64,000 nt of DNA from Apostichopus japonicus (taxonomy: Eukaryota; Echinodermata; Holothuroidea; Aspidochirotida; Stichopodidae), in assembly GCF_037975245.1 (NCBI RefSeq), contig NC_092575.1, positions 19,611,841 to 19,675,840 on the forward strand, in the 5' to 3' direction. The notes under the pieces were generated by a model, which searched no databases, was not told where the DNA came from, and worked only from the letters and a program-made list of their open reading frames with translations. This document shows, piece after piece, positions 25,501 to 35,085 of the stretch; position 1 is the stretch's first letter; every line of letters starts with the position of its first letter. The position numbers and the translations under genes were made by a program.

Positions 25501-28111
25501 CTTTCAAAGAAGGGCTGAAATGCAAAATGGTGTCATATGCATGGGCGGCGATCCGTACTTCCGAGTGGGGGGGGGGGAATATGACCTTGTTGACTATCTA
25601 AGCGTAGCGCCACCATGAGTTGGCGCGAAGCGTACAAGAACATTTTGGGATTAACAAACCCTTTAGATGGCCGGAAACGGCACTTCCTGAGGTTTCCAAG
25701 CGGCATATACCCAACTTTAAAATAGGGATGTCATGTCCGAAATATCTCATAATCAGGATCCAAAATACTTTTTTTTTTAATTTCGGGTGTTATTTTGGGA
25801 AAATTGCCCCTGTCAATCTTGTTTCAGGCGCAACGTTAGAATGTTCGAGAGCTCTGTTATATTATTCGATGAAGAAAATGGCCTCATGCAGGCTATTATA
25901 GGCCTATACACATGCAATACACAATTACACATAGTTACATTCCTAGGTACCGATTGCTAGGGCATCCAGGTGAAACGTGTATTAAGCATTACCCTGGTTA
26001 CATGAGATTCTCAGCTGTTCGAGGGAACATGTACGTGTGTAGGCCTACTATAGGGCCTATATGAATACTATGAGGGTGCATATATGTACTATATCAATAC
26101 CGTGGGCGCAATAATACATTTTGTTGTTATAGGGCCAATGAAGCCTACAGTCAACTATTTTTGCTTTATAAAGACGCTCTATTTGAAAAGATCGCACTGC
26201 GTTTATTGTAGGCGAGAAATGAAGCTAAAAAAGAGCCGTATATTAACGAAGATGCATAAATGTAGGCATGAAAATATTCTTATCCCTGGCATTTGGTGGG
26301 GGGGGTATGGTGCATTACATCCCCTCCACCCATTTTCATGGGGGGATATATCCCCCTCCACCCAGGATCGCCGCCCATGGCCATATGTGATCCATTTTTC
26401 GACCTTAATAATAAGCAACATTTCCAGTAAATATGGACACAAAATGCACAATTTAGTATGGCTGGCATGTCATTTAGTGTTTATAGTGATAATACAAACA
26501 CAATTACCATCTATGTTTCTAAAACTATTATGCCGCCGAAGTTCGCCAGAACCTTTTTTTGGCAAACAAAAAATAAAGCATACGGGAGGGGGGGGGGGGG
26601 GTTGAGCGATCACCGACATCTCACATAAAGGTCGTTATCAATTTTTTTTTTTTTTTTTTTTTTTTGCTAAACTTTTTTTTTTTGGGTGACGGCCAATGGG
26701 GGGGCGCGCGCCTGTTGCGCCCCCCCTGGATACGCCCCTGTTGTAACAACAGTCGATCAGACACGGACAGTCTATAGGCCGAGTGAAAATGCATTGCTGG
26801 ACGTACGCATGTGAGCTGTACAGTAGTAAACAATCTAAATCCTACCTACCTGAACGATAAATTATTATCATTCTAGTTGGTAGGATTTATATTGTATATC
26901 ATAAACAATACTGTTTGTATGCGGCGCACGTGTAGCGTCGTTACAATTCGGATATATCACGTAAACACATGCATGCTGTGAACAATTTTGGTGGAAAATT
27001 TGGAAGGACTACCAAGTTTTTTGCAGGACTACCAAAATCTTTGAAAATCTTTGAAACTGGTAGTCCCACGGACAACCTTCTCAAATACCTGAAAATCCAA
27101 CGCTGATCATGTCTTTATATACCCAGCGTACACATTGCATTAGATATGTTTTATGCCTCTGTCTCACAGAATGTCTATTCTTAATGATAAGCATGTGCTT
27201 GAAAACATAAATTTGGTGCTTGTAAAGTGCTTGAAAAGTGCTTGAATTTTGTTGTGAAAAAAGTGTACGAACCCTGCATCTAGGTGGCATATCATAACTA
27301 CAAATGCATGTAAAATACAGTGTATTATATATTATACCACAGATTTGTATTGAGTCCTTATGTGTATGTCTGTACCTGGGCGTGATCTAACATATATTTG
27401 CATGTTGTAGAAACATGATATTCATACCGCTCATACTCACACTACGAGTGCTCTGAAGCAGGGCATGACAGTACAGTATATAGAAAAAATTGTCCCAATT
27501 GAAAAGGAGCAATGCTGCTTGAGAGTAGCATCCCTCACAAAATACAATACATTTGTGAGATCTTGGCAAAATCTTACAGTTCTCCTGCCTATGGACAGGA
27601 AGTTTTCCTTAAACTTAATTTATGTTTGTTGGGATTAACTTCATTATCTTAATTAAGGTAATTAAGGCTTTATCTTGCCCATTTGGTTCCTCAATAAGTG
27701 ATTCTGTAGTATTTGTAATCTCGCTTTGATAACTAATACTCTTTGCATTCAGAAGGTCTGTTTAACAAACCAAACTCCCCCTCCCCCCTCCCTTCTCCCC
27801 CTCCCCACTCCCCCCCCTCCCTCATAACCTTACAATACATATCTTACATATCTTAACTGTAACACCGAGCATCAATGTACAAGGCGCATGGGATCAGTAG
27901 TGTTGAATTTCTGCAAAATTGCTGTTTCTACTTAAATATTTTTAATACCAGATATATACCAGATATATTCCCCCATCACCACCCATTTCTCCATTTGTTA
28001 ATTTATTTATTTATGATTTATTTTCTGTTTCTTTTTTTTTCAACAGTGCCTTTGATCAGGCGGATGGAGACAAAGATCATGATCCCCTTGCCATGTTCCC
28101 CTATGCAGTGA
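10820..28111 (+). CDS. NIPSNAP: NIPSNAP1/2 family mitochondrial protein, ten exons
   Basis: Spliced exons: 10820-10917, 13063-13193, 13926-13971, 17486-17580, 18846-18916, 21208-21348, 21880-21911, 22640-22734, 23520-23603, 28047-28111. This is 858 nt, 285 aa, matching vertebrate NIPSNAP1/2 (about 284-286). Every junction is GT-AG and the phases agree. The N-terminus ([18 protein letters not shown]) is basic, hydroxylated and acid-free early, as in a matrix-targeting presequence. Two tandem NIPSNAP ferredoxin-like units follow: [10 protein letters not shown] and FGQQDQAVHVW near residues 103-127, then [20 protein letters not shown] and [20 protein letters not shown] near 185-245. The C-terminus ends [15 protein letters not shown], the family tail. 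Relatives are mitochondrial proteins linked to mitophagy signalling and branched-chain or lipid metabolism; exact function here is by homology. Introns 3, 4, 5 and 9 are swollen by repeats. Confidence 0.95.
11597..12890. mobile_element. TIR-bounded element in NIPSNAP intron 1
   Basis: The left end TAGGGTGCGTCGGTAT and the reverse complement of the right end TAGGGTGCCTTGGTAT match at 13 of 16 positions and lie 1.3 kb apart in opposite orientation. The inner sequence is AT-rich, with short repeated GGTATA/TATACC motifs near both ends and no transposase frame. This fits a non-autonomous DNA transposon; the family and exact target duplication are not clear. Confidence 0.45.
13393..13584 (+). mobile_element. 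tRNA-like SINE head followed by a (TA)n microsatellite
   Basis: The segment 13393-13465 has a tRNA-like layout: an A-box-like TTAGTGGTGAGG and, 31 bases on, GGGTTCAAACCCCGG, a B-box with a perfect T-arm stem. A short unrelated tail (to about 13512) runs into about 70 bp of pure TA repeat (13514-13584). It lies in NIPSNAP intron 2, so it is read as a short SINE with an expanded tail. The anticodon arm is poor, so a working tRNA gene is unlikely but not excluded. Confidence 0.5.
14016..15963. mobile_element. 1.95-kb non-autonomous DNA transposon with CGTACG motif array
   Basis: Perfect 18-bp terminal inverted repeats GGGCAGGTCCAAGCTATT (14016-14033, and its reverse complement at 15946-15963) are flanked on both sides by TATA, consistent with a TA or TATA target duplication. 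Inside are eight copies of TGTGACGTACGGGACA or its complement (one degenerate): plus orientation at 14194, 14530 and 14549; minus orientation at 14359, 15544, 15560, 15755 (degenerate) and 15925. There is no transposase frame (longest about 72 codons). The repeated motif is a plausible transposase-binding site array. It occupies NIPSNAP intron 3. Confidence 0.75.
17779..17975 (+). mobile_element. tRNA-derived SINE fragment in NIPSNAP intron 4
   Basis: The tRNA-like 3' half (GATCATAAGGTCCCGAGTTCAAGTC) with a B-box-like GAGTTCAAGTC is followed by a body ending near the inverted motif CCTGCTTGCAGG. The A-box half is weak and no cloverleaf closes, so this reads as a decayed SINE, not a tRNA gene. 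Boundaries are approximate. Confidence 0.35.
19935..20512 (+). repeat. Tandem duplication, unit about 293 bp, in NIPSNAP intron 5
   Basis: The segment beginning TACAGATCTCCGAATCAAAA (19935) and ending GATTGGACCAATATGA is repeated almost at once from 20228 with the same order of landmarks (ATGATCATGTGAATAATATG, GTGCTCTTCTTTAGTAAATT, ATGACCACCAGCTTTGTC). Differences are mainly point changes and single-base indels. There is no coding content. Confidence 0.85.
24405..24870 (+). repeat. Two-copy tandem repeat, unit about 243 bp, inside the hAT-like element
   Basis: CGACCACATTTTAGCCTAAC (24529) recurs as CGACCACATGTTAGCCTAAC (24772), and the phrases around AGTCAAC/GGAAAATCT, TGCGTAGCTTTGTTTACA and GGGAAATGTAG recur with the same spacing. 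A 20-base poly-A lies in the second copy near 24836. No coding content. Confidence 0.65.
25401..26740. mobile_element. Nested TIR element, CAGGGGCGTATCCAGG family (copy A)
   Basis: Terminal inverted repeats CAGGGGCGTATCCAGG (left 25401; right end 26740) are directly flanked by TTGTAAC on both sides (25394-25400 and 26741-26747), a clean target-site duplication. It is 1.34 kb long, with G and C homopolymer runs and a frame at 26084-26605 that is not recognisable as a transposase. CAG...CTG termini suggest a hAT-superfamily relative, though only 7 bases of duplication can be counted. A second copy lies at 63512 in the opposite orientation. Confidence 0.8.
27777..27824 (+). repeat. Pure C/T (polypyrimidine) tract
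   Basis: About 48 bases of CCCTCC-type repeats without a purine except one A. It lies in NIPSNAP intron 9, about 220 bases before the last exon, and is distinct from that exon's own acceptor tract. Confidence 0.8.
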
Positions 28112-28379
28112 TCAGCCCCCCTTTTCCTGAATGAAAACAAAACCAAGACAAGGAAAGACAAGAGCTGGAAGCTGGTGTATTGTTGTTGTTTTTTACTCCA
28201 GTGCAAGTTCTTGTATGATATATCAGATAGACAAAATTCGAAAGAGGTTGATTGATTTAGAAGACTTTTAAAAAAATTCAAGGTTTCATCGTCAATCATA
28301 GAAAACTTGACATTTGTTTCGATAAATATAACTTGCAAACTGATAATGGTAGTCACTTTGTGTGCCAGTTGTTGTTCCT

Positions 28380-28905
28380 TCAGGTGATATCTCACTGTTC
28401 ATATTTGCAATAGTGTGTCAGATGTCCCAGGCCCTCAATGATATCACACGATTAATGCTACTCATACCTTTTGTGTCAGCTCGTCCACTCGATGATATCT
28501 CATCGTTGATGCTAGTCGTGTTTAGATGGTTATCCCAACAGTGGCATATTACTGTTTGTTATGTCAGGTTGTGTTAGGTAAACCCTCAGCCATGAATCCT
28601 TGTCAATGCTAGTCAAGTGTTATGTCAGCTATCCCCACGGTGGATTCAATACTGTTCAATCATTTTGTGACAACTTTATATTTTCTCAACAGTGATATCT
28701 TACTGTTTATTTCTATTTTTTAGTTAACTTCACAGTGGCACCTTACTCATAGGGTATATTGCAACAGTTTTGAATATCAGTTAGCCTAACAGTGGTAATG
28801 TTGTTTTTTAGTCATGTTCTGTCAGTAATAGTTATGTATTTATCCACACAGTAGCATCTTACTGCCAAGTAATGTGACAACAGTGATATCTTATTGTTAC
28901 ATCTT
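28380..28905 (+). repeat. Degenerate minisatellite around GTGATATCTTACTGTT
   Basis: Variants of GTGATATCTTACTGTT recur at about 28383, 28436, 28491, 28540, 28692, 28732, 28850 and 28882. Spacing is near 50 bp or multiples for the first copies and irregular later. Sequence between copies is diverged, so this is an old array. No reading frame spans it. Confidence 0.55.
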
Positions 28906-28926
28906 ATAGTGGCAGTTGTCAAAATG

Positions 28927-28980
28927 AGTCATAAAAGTACCGGTTCATTATGATGCCATTTTACCGGTACTTTTATGACT
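28927..28980. repeat. Perfect 18-bp inverted repeat (hairpin)
   Basis: AGTCATAAAAGTACCGGT (28927-28944) and its exact reverse complement (28963-28980) are separated by 18 bases. In RNA this gives an uninterrupted 18-bp stem. It lies 0.8 kb after the NIPSNAP stop, before the candidate polyadenylation signals. Confidence 0.9.
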
Positions 28981-29536
28981 TAATTGAGCCAGATTTTAAA
29001 GACTTCAGTGAGCTAGGAGCTTTTATGACTTGACTTGGTCATTCCTTTCTACCTTTAGTGAGCCTGGGACTAGTGGAATCAATGTATCTTAATGGCTGCG
29101 GAACTCGGGGTTTTATATTTGATGGTGGTAATTGGCATGATCCAACTCAATGAAGTAATACCTTTATACAACAGTGTCTAGTGCTTTACCTTTCTCAGAA
29201 TACATGTGGGTGGGTAGATGAAGTGTATAAAGGTTTGGGGGGGGGGTGTGTGGGTGGGGGAGGGGGGGTGTGGGTGGGGGAGGGGGTCATAAAGTTCATA
29301 GGTGGTGGATAAATACCAGATTTTATGCTGATATAATCTACCAGATAAATATATTGAGGATTTGGTCTTTTCTTACAAGACAAGAAAACCATGATGTTAT
29401 TTGTCGTTTTTTGTCAGCCTGTGTGGAAGGGTCATGACATCATATTTCCTGAAGCTGCCATGTTCAGAACAATAAAACAAAGCATGAATAGAATGAGGCT
29501 TGCATTTGAGATTTGTAACAGAACGATGGAAATAAA

Positions 29537-31799
29537 AGTTAGTTAAAAATTGTACACAGAAACTTTCCGGGTTTTTGAATACTTGTGCGCTATGTGACTG
29601 TTTACTTCAGTGGCGGTTGAAGCTAAGGTTAAATGCCAGAAATACTTTAGGAGAGGCCCGGCCCGTCACTAGTTACCCCCTGGTTCCCCCTCTATTGCTA
29701 ATTTTGGTTGGTCTTTAAGGGATAACAGTAGAGCGGGGGGGGGGAGGGGGCAAGATTTTTTCAAGTCGACACTTGTGCATTATGTATAGAGTAAACGATG
29801 GATAGTGCCATGATGATAATGTATGGGCTAACACCATTTTCCTCGCCACCAATATTCAGCAGGGGGATCCCCCCCCCACCTCGAGGCCTTTTTTGATAGT
29901 GACCGATCCATCGAAAGGGACAGAGTCGTCGGGGAAATGCTATATTTTCCATAGATTCACATTGGTTAATTAGTTGTTGTTCAGCCTAAGGAGTTCCCCT
30001 TATCGATAAAACAAAGATAAACCATGTATTTGTATTTACCATATGACCAGATTTTTTTTTAAGAAATGAACATTTTCCATTCAAATTTTTTTGTCGCTTC
30101 ATGTCAAATTGATCATTAAATAGGGGGAAAAACTTTAAAGGGCATGACGTTACGATATACTATACTAGCATGGATCGTCTATGTGTTTATAGCACAAGTA
30201 ACCGAGACAGGTAACAACACGATATACATTAGTAAGTAGAGTATTGTGATATTTATTCATTTCTCTGGCTAAATCACCTCTATTTCACTCCTTTGTTTAT
30301 CCATGAGCATATCAATACAGTACATTTACATGTACCAAGGAAAGTCACAACTTTTTAGTAAAATATCAGCACAGCAGGAGATAACATGTAGTTATGACTG
30401 AAACCGGAAGTAATGAATAATGATACAATTGTTTCAATACATAACCACAGGCCATAACCACATCCTGATTAGCATATTGTATCGTGTACATTGAAAACAA
30501 ATTGTGACATTTGTTGCATTCATCTGGCAACCGTATAGAGTCAGTAATGTAATAAATGGTAATGGAGCAGGAGTCAAAGTCAGTGTAATGGTTTTTTTAA
30601 ATAATGTACAAATCATGAATTTACTGACAAACATTCTTATATACATGTTGTAAAGTAAATACATTTGAAATGAATAAAACAATGACAACTAAAGAAAACC
30701 TTAAAATGAATCAAAGTTCAAGAAAAAAACAACATCAATAACATATACCAACAGTAGCCTATCACATACTTCTTTATAGGTCTATTAATCAAATTCAAGC
30801 CTTCACGAATTGATTATTTATGTTTCAGAAATTGTTTCTTTCCTCTTAGGTATATACTGAAGTCGTCTGAGCTTTAAAAAAAGGAATAAAGAATTGATTT
30901 GCATCAACATATTTAACAAAAGAAAGCCTAAAGCCATAATGATGCATGCATACGTGGGTTACTCGCAGTTGCTAAAGAAAATAAATTAAGGACATTATTT
31001 ATAATTGATATTGTAGAAGTGCCCTTATCATGTATTCCCCCAATTTAAATCATTTGGAAATTTACATACATGAGAGTTACATATTCCTTGAAATTTGAGA
31101 GACCAAAATCTGAAAAACAGAGAGTATACTTACATTTGAAATGTTGCATATTGTAGTCGTGTATTTGTCATATAATAAACACATATACACCGTGCTGCTC
31201 ACGGAATAGACGCATAAGTCACTGACGCATATGAAATAAGTAAGTTATATTTAGAAAGTTAATTCTTTTGAAAGATACATTTTAGTCTGCTTCATGCCAT
31301 ATAATAGTGTAACATTGCAAGAATAAGATATTTAATTAAGAAGCACAGAAAAAAAATGAACATCCTCCATATATGCTACACCACTAAGAGGTTCTTAGAA
31401 TACCACCCATCCAATTGCAGCCTGCATTAACCCATCCTGTGATCATCTCTCGGGCACCAGTCAGACCTTAACCCACCCATCCCTACCCCCCTGCCACTGA
31501 GTCGCCCCACCCCATATAGCCACATCTATGAATACAAAATCACCACATCTGCCTTTTATTACCTGTCAATGCATGTAACCGTCCTCGCCCAACATTACCG
31601 TCCCGCGCATCTGTCCGATATATCACATTGCTCCACCTATCCGATATCCTACCCCATCCGACATAACTCTACCCCATCCGACATAACCCCACTCCATCCA
31701 TCACAGACCCACTTCATCCGATATCATCTTCTCACCATATATCGCGGCATATGATATCATCTTTATTACTGCCGCGCTGGTCCCTGCATCCACCACTGC
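29537..31799. other. Intergenic region between NIPSNAP and the first sulfotransferase
   Basis: No gene is recognisable. It contains G/C homopolymer runs (29737-29750, 29868-29877), AT-rich sequence, and from about 31600 to 31735 a low-complexity stretch with repeated CCATCCGACATAAC-like words. On the minus strand an AATAAA lies at 31767-31762, about 33 bases past the sulfotransferase stop; it is that gene's likely polyadenylation signal. Confidence 0.45.
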
Positions 31800-34700
31800 T
31801 CATTGAGATAGTGAATGTCTTTGTCTGCGAAGCGCGTCTCCCGATGAAGTGTAAGCAACATAATTCGTGCAATTTGCTGAATTGTTTTTCACGTTATATC
31901 GCACGTTCTCGTGATTTCCAGCTACGATTGCTACCTTACTCTCCCCAACACATTCTTCTTGCATCGCAGTTAAATAATCTCGAAAATATCTCAAATCCTT
32001 TTCAAATTCTGGTCCATACTCATCCACCATTTGCCAAAAGGTTTCATTAAAGTGTGTATATAGCATCATGTCCGCTTTATTCAGTTCTTGTATTTGTTCT
32101 CTGCTGCTGGAATCAGCCTGTAGAGGATTTGGTTGTTCACGCATCTTAAGGTACAAAATATCCTCAAACTTCCAACAAAGTAGACGTTTTAAAAGGATCA
32201 ACGATTCATCGAAATATTCTGTAATTAAAACTAAACTGAAAAGTTTTGAATACTCCTCAATCTTCTTCTGTACATACGCCGTATTTTGTAAATGAGTATA
32301 CTCGGAGGAATATTCTATGTCTCTTATTTGCTGGTTGCAAATACTTGTAGCAGACGATCCGAGTTTGTTTCGAAACTTCAAAAATGCTTTCACTGGATCG
32401 GGTTCCAAGTGGAGAAACTTCTTCACCTTGTTAACATGATGAAAATATTGAAATGAGGATAACCATTGGTCGACGGGATGACGTAATATTGTTATGTAAG
32501 ATGTGGATGGATTCATTAGTTGGCGAAGTTCTTTCCAGTCTGGTCGCATGTGAACGTTTGTGATGTTAAACTGGTATCTTTTGTAATCTCCAACAGCTAC
32601 TCCAATGGGAGGTAAGAGGCTCTTTAGCGGCATACCTTTCAATCTACGAAACACGTGTCCTGCAGACGACTTGTTGCTTAAGATGAAAGACAGGTTATTT
32701 GACACACCGTATCTGTTCAAGATATTACGCAAAGTAGTACTACCTGTTTTGTGTGTCTTAAGAAAGGCTATGTTTCCATTCGGTTGACAAATTGAGACGT
32801 TGCCCCTATGTGGAACATTCAGCCATGATCTGTCGAGGCTCTGGGGGCTTGTGTAACTAAATTATATGAAGAAAAAAAACAGAGAGAAATTTCTTTCTAA
32901 GTTGTATGTCTGTGTGAAATGTGGTATAGCAACTTAAAGAGGACGTCTAGACGATCGTGTGGGGCGGGCAGGGGGAAGAGACGGGAGTGCGGAATTGGGT
33001 TTGGATATTCTCCTTAACCGGTCGGTGAAATGAATTGCATTTTAGTAGAAGAAAACCGTACAACCATTCTACATAATCTTTCCAAAATCGATCATATTTG
33101 CAAACATCCCATTCGATTTCTACCCAGTCTGAACCATGCTTGCCCATAAATAAAACATATAAGAAGCCCTTCATGTAAGTCCATGGGGGAGGGGTACGTT
33201 CTGTAAAGGAACCAGTGGTGTTGGAGGGGGCGGGAAGGTCGGATGATTTTCCATCATTCGGTCAGGCTCAGCAAAACTCTCTTTTAACTCATATTGCTTG
33301 CTGAAGTGCATCTTTACAACCACTTTGAGATTTTAAATTTACGTCTAACAAGAGGAGCGCAACCAACGCCCACCTTTGGAATAAAACCATGTCTGCTTCG
33401 ACTTCCATGAAGTTAACACCATTCCATGCGTCCTGTGGAAATCCCATCGGCTATATCAGATTCAGTTTATCCACCTCAATGAATCCAACATGCCCACGTG
33501 AGGCATCTGCAAACATGACCAAGTTGGAAGATTAACTTAAAATTCCTATATACTCGTTATCCCCTCAAACCAATATTGAATGTGCATTTGCTGTCTTATG
33601 TGACTGAAAGCATGCAAACATCAACATTTCTGGTTAGATCAATCAGGGAGTTGTTCCCTGGATAAGCAGGTCCACCCCTCCACTGACAAGCAGAATATTA
33701 CAACAACAAACAAATCCCTGTGTACAGCATATAAACATATGGCATGTACATATGCGGTACAACCACAACAAATATTTATTGTTTGAAAAGTTGCCAAACA
33801 TTTGACAACCTCAGAACCCCTCAGCCTTACCAAAATTTCTCAAAGGAGACCTTTCCCTAAGAACTCTTCCCTGATAAACAATATCTCAAACACCTTCTCT
33901 CATTCTCACCACCCCCCCTCCCCAAACCCTGCCCACCCTAAAATGGTGTCTAACATATCAGGAAAAGGGATACATACATTCCAAAGCTACAAATTACTTA
34001 CTTGAATATTTGTCTGATGTCTTTTTCATAGGTAAAGAAATTTGGCGTGTACTTTGACGTCATCTCAGAATTTAAGGCAAACAACAATGAAAATGACACA
34101 ATGAGGACACCAATGGCGACATTAACTTCTCTCTGTTGGAAAGAACAAACACAGAGACTCACTTTAATGTGCAGGGTATACGTGTTACTATGCGTCTCAC
34201 TGTCACGTGTTTGAAATTGATATTATTGTATGTAGATACTGGCTAGTGGTGGGCGAAGTTGTTATTGGTGGGTGAAATATTGAAGGGGGGGGGGGATTGG
34301 GGAGGTTAGAAGAGTACACCGTAGACAAGGGCAACTTTGGGCTTCAATGGTATATATTCAATGGTATTTATACAACACCTAATTATATTCCGGCCATTTG
34401 ATTGGTCAATTGCACGTCGATTGCATGCAAAATCCGCTCTATTGCACTCTATAAAATAGAACCATGTGTTATACTTTTTTGATAGCACTTTTTTCAATGG
34501 TAAGAGAGCAGAGAAACCTGTCTGTTCAAAACAATCTGTTGCATGAGTGCATTTTACATCCAATTATTTCCAAATTTGAAGGTGTTGTATAAAACAAATA
34601 ATGAATGGTTTCCATTCGTGCAATAGTGCAAATATTTCATTTGTTGAAAGATGTAATTTGTTCCATTCCATCTTTCAACTAATGAAATATTTGCACTATT

Positions 34701-35016
34701 GCACTCATAACCATTCATTATTTGTATAATATTCAATGGTATCAATGATGTTAAGGTAAACTTCTGCTTTATAGGTACTACAATGAACAGCAGCCCATGT
34801 ACACTTGTGTAACGTGGAATAGGGAAGGAGTTGGTTAATGGCATCGAGCAGCACTACGAAACGCTGTTTCTATAATGAAATTAGTAGAAATCTCTTGGTT
34901 TTTATCCAAATTCAAGTTTATTATTCCTTGCATGGTACCAACGTGGCACATATATGGTATCTGCGTGGACATGGACTTTAAAAAAATAAAAGAAAGTAAA
35001 AAAAACTCACTCTCAT
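31800..35016 (-). CDS. GAL3ST: Galactose-3-O-sulfotransferase (GAL3ST / cerebroside sulfotransferase family), paralogue 1
   Basis: Exons (minus): 35016-35011 (ATG AGA), 34132-34002, 32856-31800, giving 397 aa. Junctions are GT-AG and phase-consistent. The start exon has its own acceptor at 35086, so 35085-35017 is 5' UTR. Residues 5-21 (VNVAIGVLIVSFSLLFA) form a signal-anchor membrane segment, fitting a type II Golgi enzyme. The PAPS 5'-phosphosulfate loop is FLKTHKTGSTT (residues 77-87); the 3'-phosphate site is in TILRHPVDQWLSS (168-180); the family block NVHMRPDWKELRQLMNP lies between. The family moves sulfate from PAPS to C3 of galactose on glycolipids or glycans; the acceptor cannot be told. 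Length is near the vertebrate ~420. A close paralogue lies at 61740-62903 on the same strand. Confidence 0.88.
32857..34001 (-). other. Intron 2 of sulfotransferase paralogue 1
   Basis: AT-rich, with a G-rich patch near 32956-32980 and 33182-33235. No nested gene or clear element seen. The acceptor is ATATAATTTAG before 32856; the donor is GTAAGT at 34001. Confidence 0.6.
34369..34724. repeat. Two adjacent inverted-repeat (foldback) units in sulfotransferase intron 1
   Basis: Unit 1 (about 34369-34593) has inverted ends TATACAACACCT / AGGTGTTGTATA. Unit 2 (34595-34724) is a long imperfect hairpin: CAAATAATGAATGGTT and TGCAATAGTGCAAATATTTC on the left arm are matched on the right by GAAATATTTGCACTATTGCA and AACCATTCATTATTTG. 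They meet back to back, consistent with MITE insertion or a compound foldback element. No coding content. Confidence 0.65.
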
Positions 35017-35085
35017 GTTGTAAGATTATAGTGACTAGTTCTTCGACAAAACTTTGGATTGACTCCTCTTCGAATGTTGCTACTC

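Larger units (their letters stand above)
24046..27276. mobile_element. hAT-like DNA transposon remnant (3.2 kb) in NIPSNAP intron 9
   Basis: Ends are CAGGGTTCGTAC at 24046 and its inverted copy finishing at 27276. Both ends are followed inward by strings of GCTTGAAAA/CTTGAAA words, the usual subterminal pattern of hAT elements starting CAGGGTTCGTAC. No transposase domain is readable. Expected 8-bp target duplications are not seen (flanks CCCAACTA and CATCTAGG). The middle is occupied by a ~243-bp tandem repeat and a second, nested element (25401-26740). Confidence 0.6.
28112..29536 (+). other. Probable NIPSNAP 3' UTR with candidate polyadenylation signals
   Basis: The sequence after the NIPSNAP stop contains no competing gene. 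AATAAA occurs at 29471-29476 and 29531-29536, either of which would end a 1.4-kb 3' UTR. The region includes a degenerate array (28380-28905) and a perfect 18-bp hairpin (28927-28980), so both may be transcribed. Transcript extent is inferred. Confidence 0.4.

Noticed and set aside
26084-26605. 173-codon frame as a transposase
   Set aside because: Ends in a poly-glycine from the G-run, shows no catalytic motif, and its reverse strand is equally open; the same sequence recurs in copy B. Treated as non-coding element interior.
29590-29960. Transposon suggested by CAGTGGCGG near 29610
   Set aside because: A TIR-like start was noticed but no inverted partner end could be found nearby.
32068-32295. 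Plus-strand frame beginning MSALFSSCICSLLLES (also at 62008)
   Set aside because: Antisense shadow of the conserved sulfotransferase exon; it appears in both paralogues only because the DNA is nearly identical.
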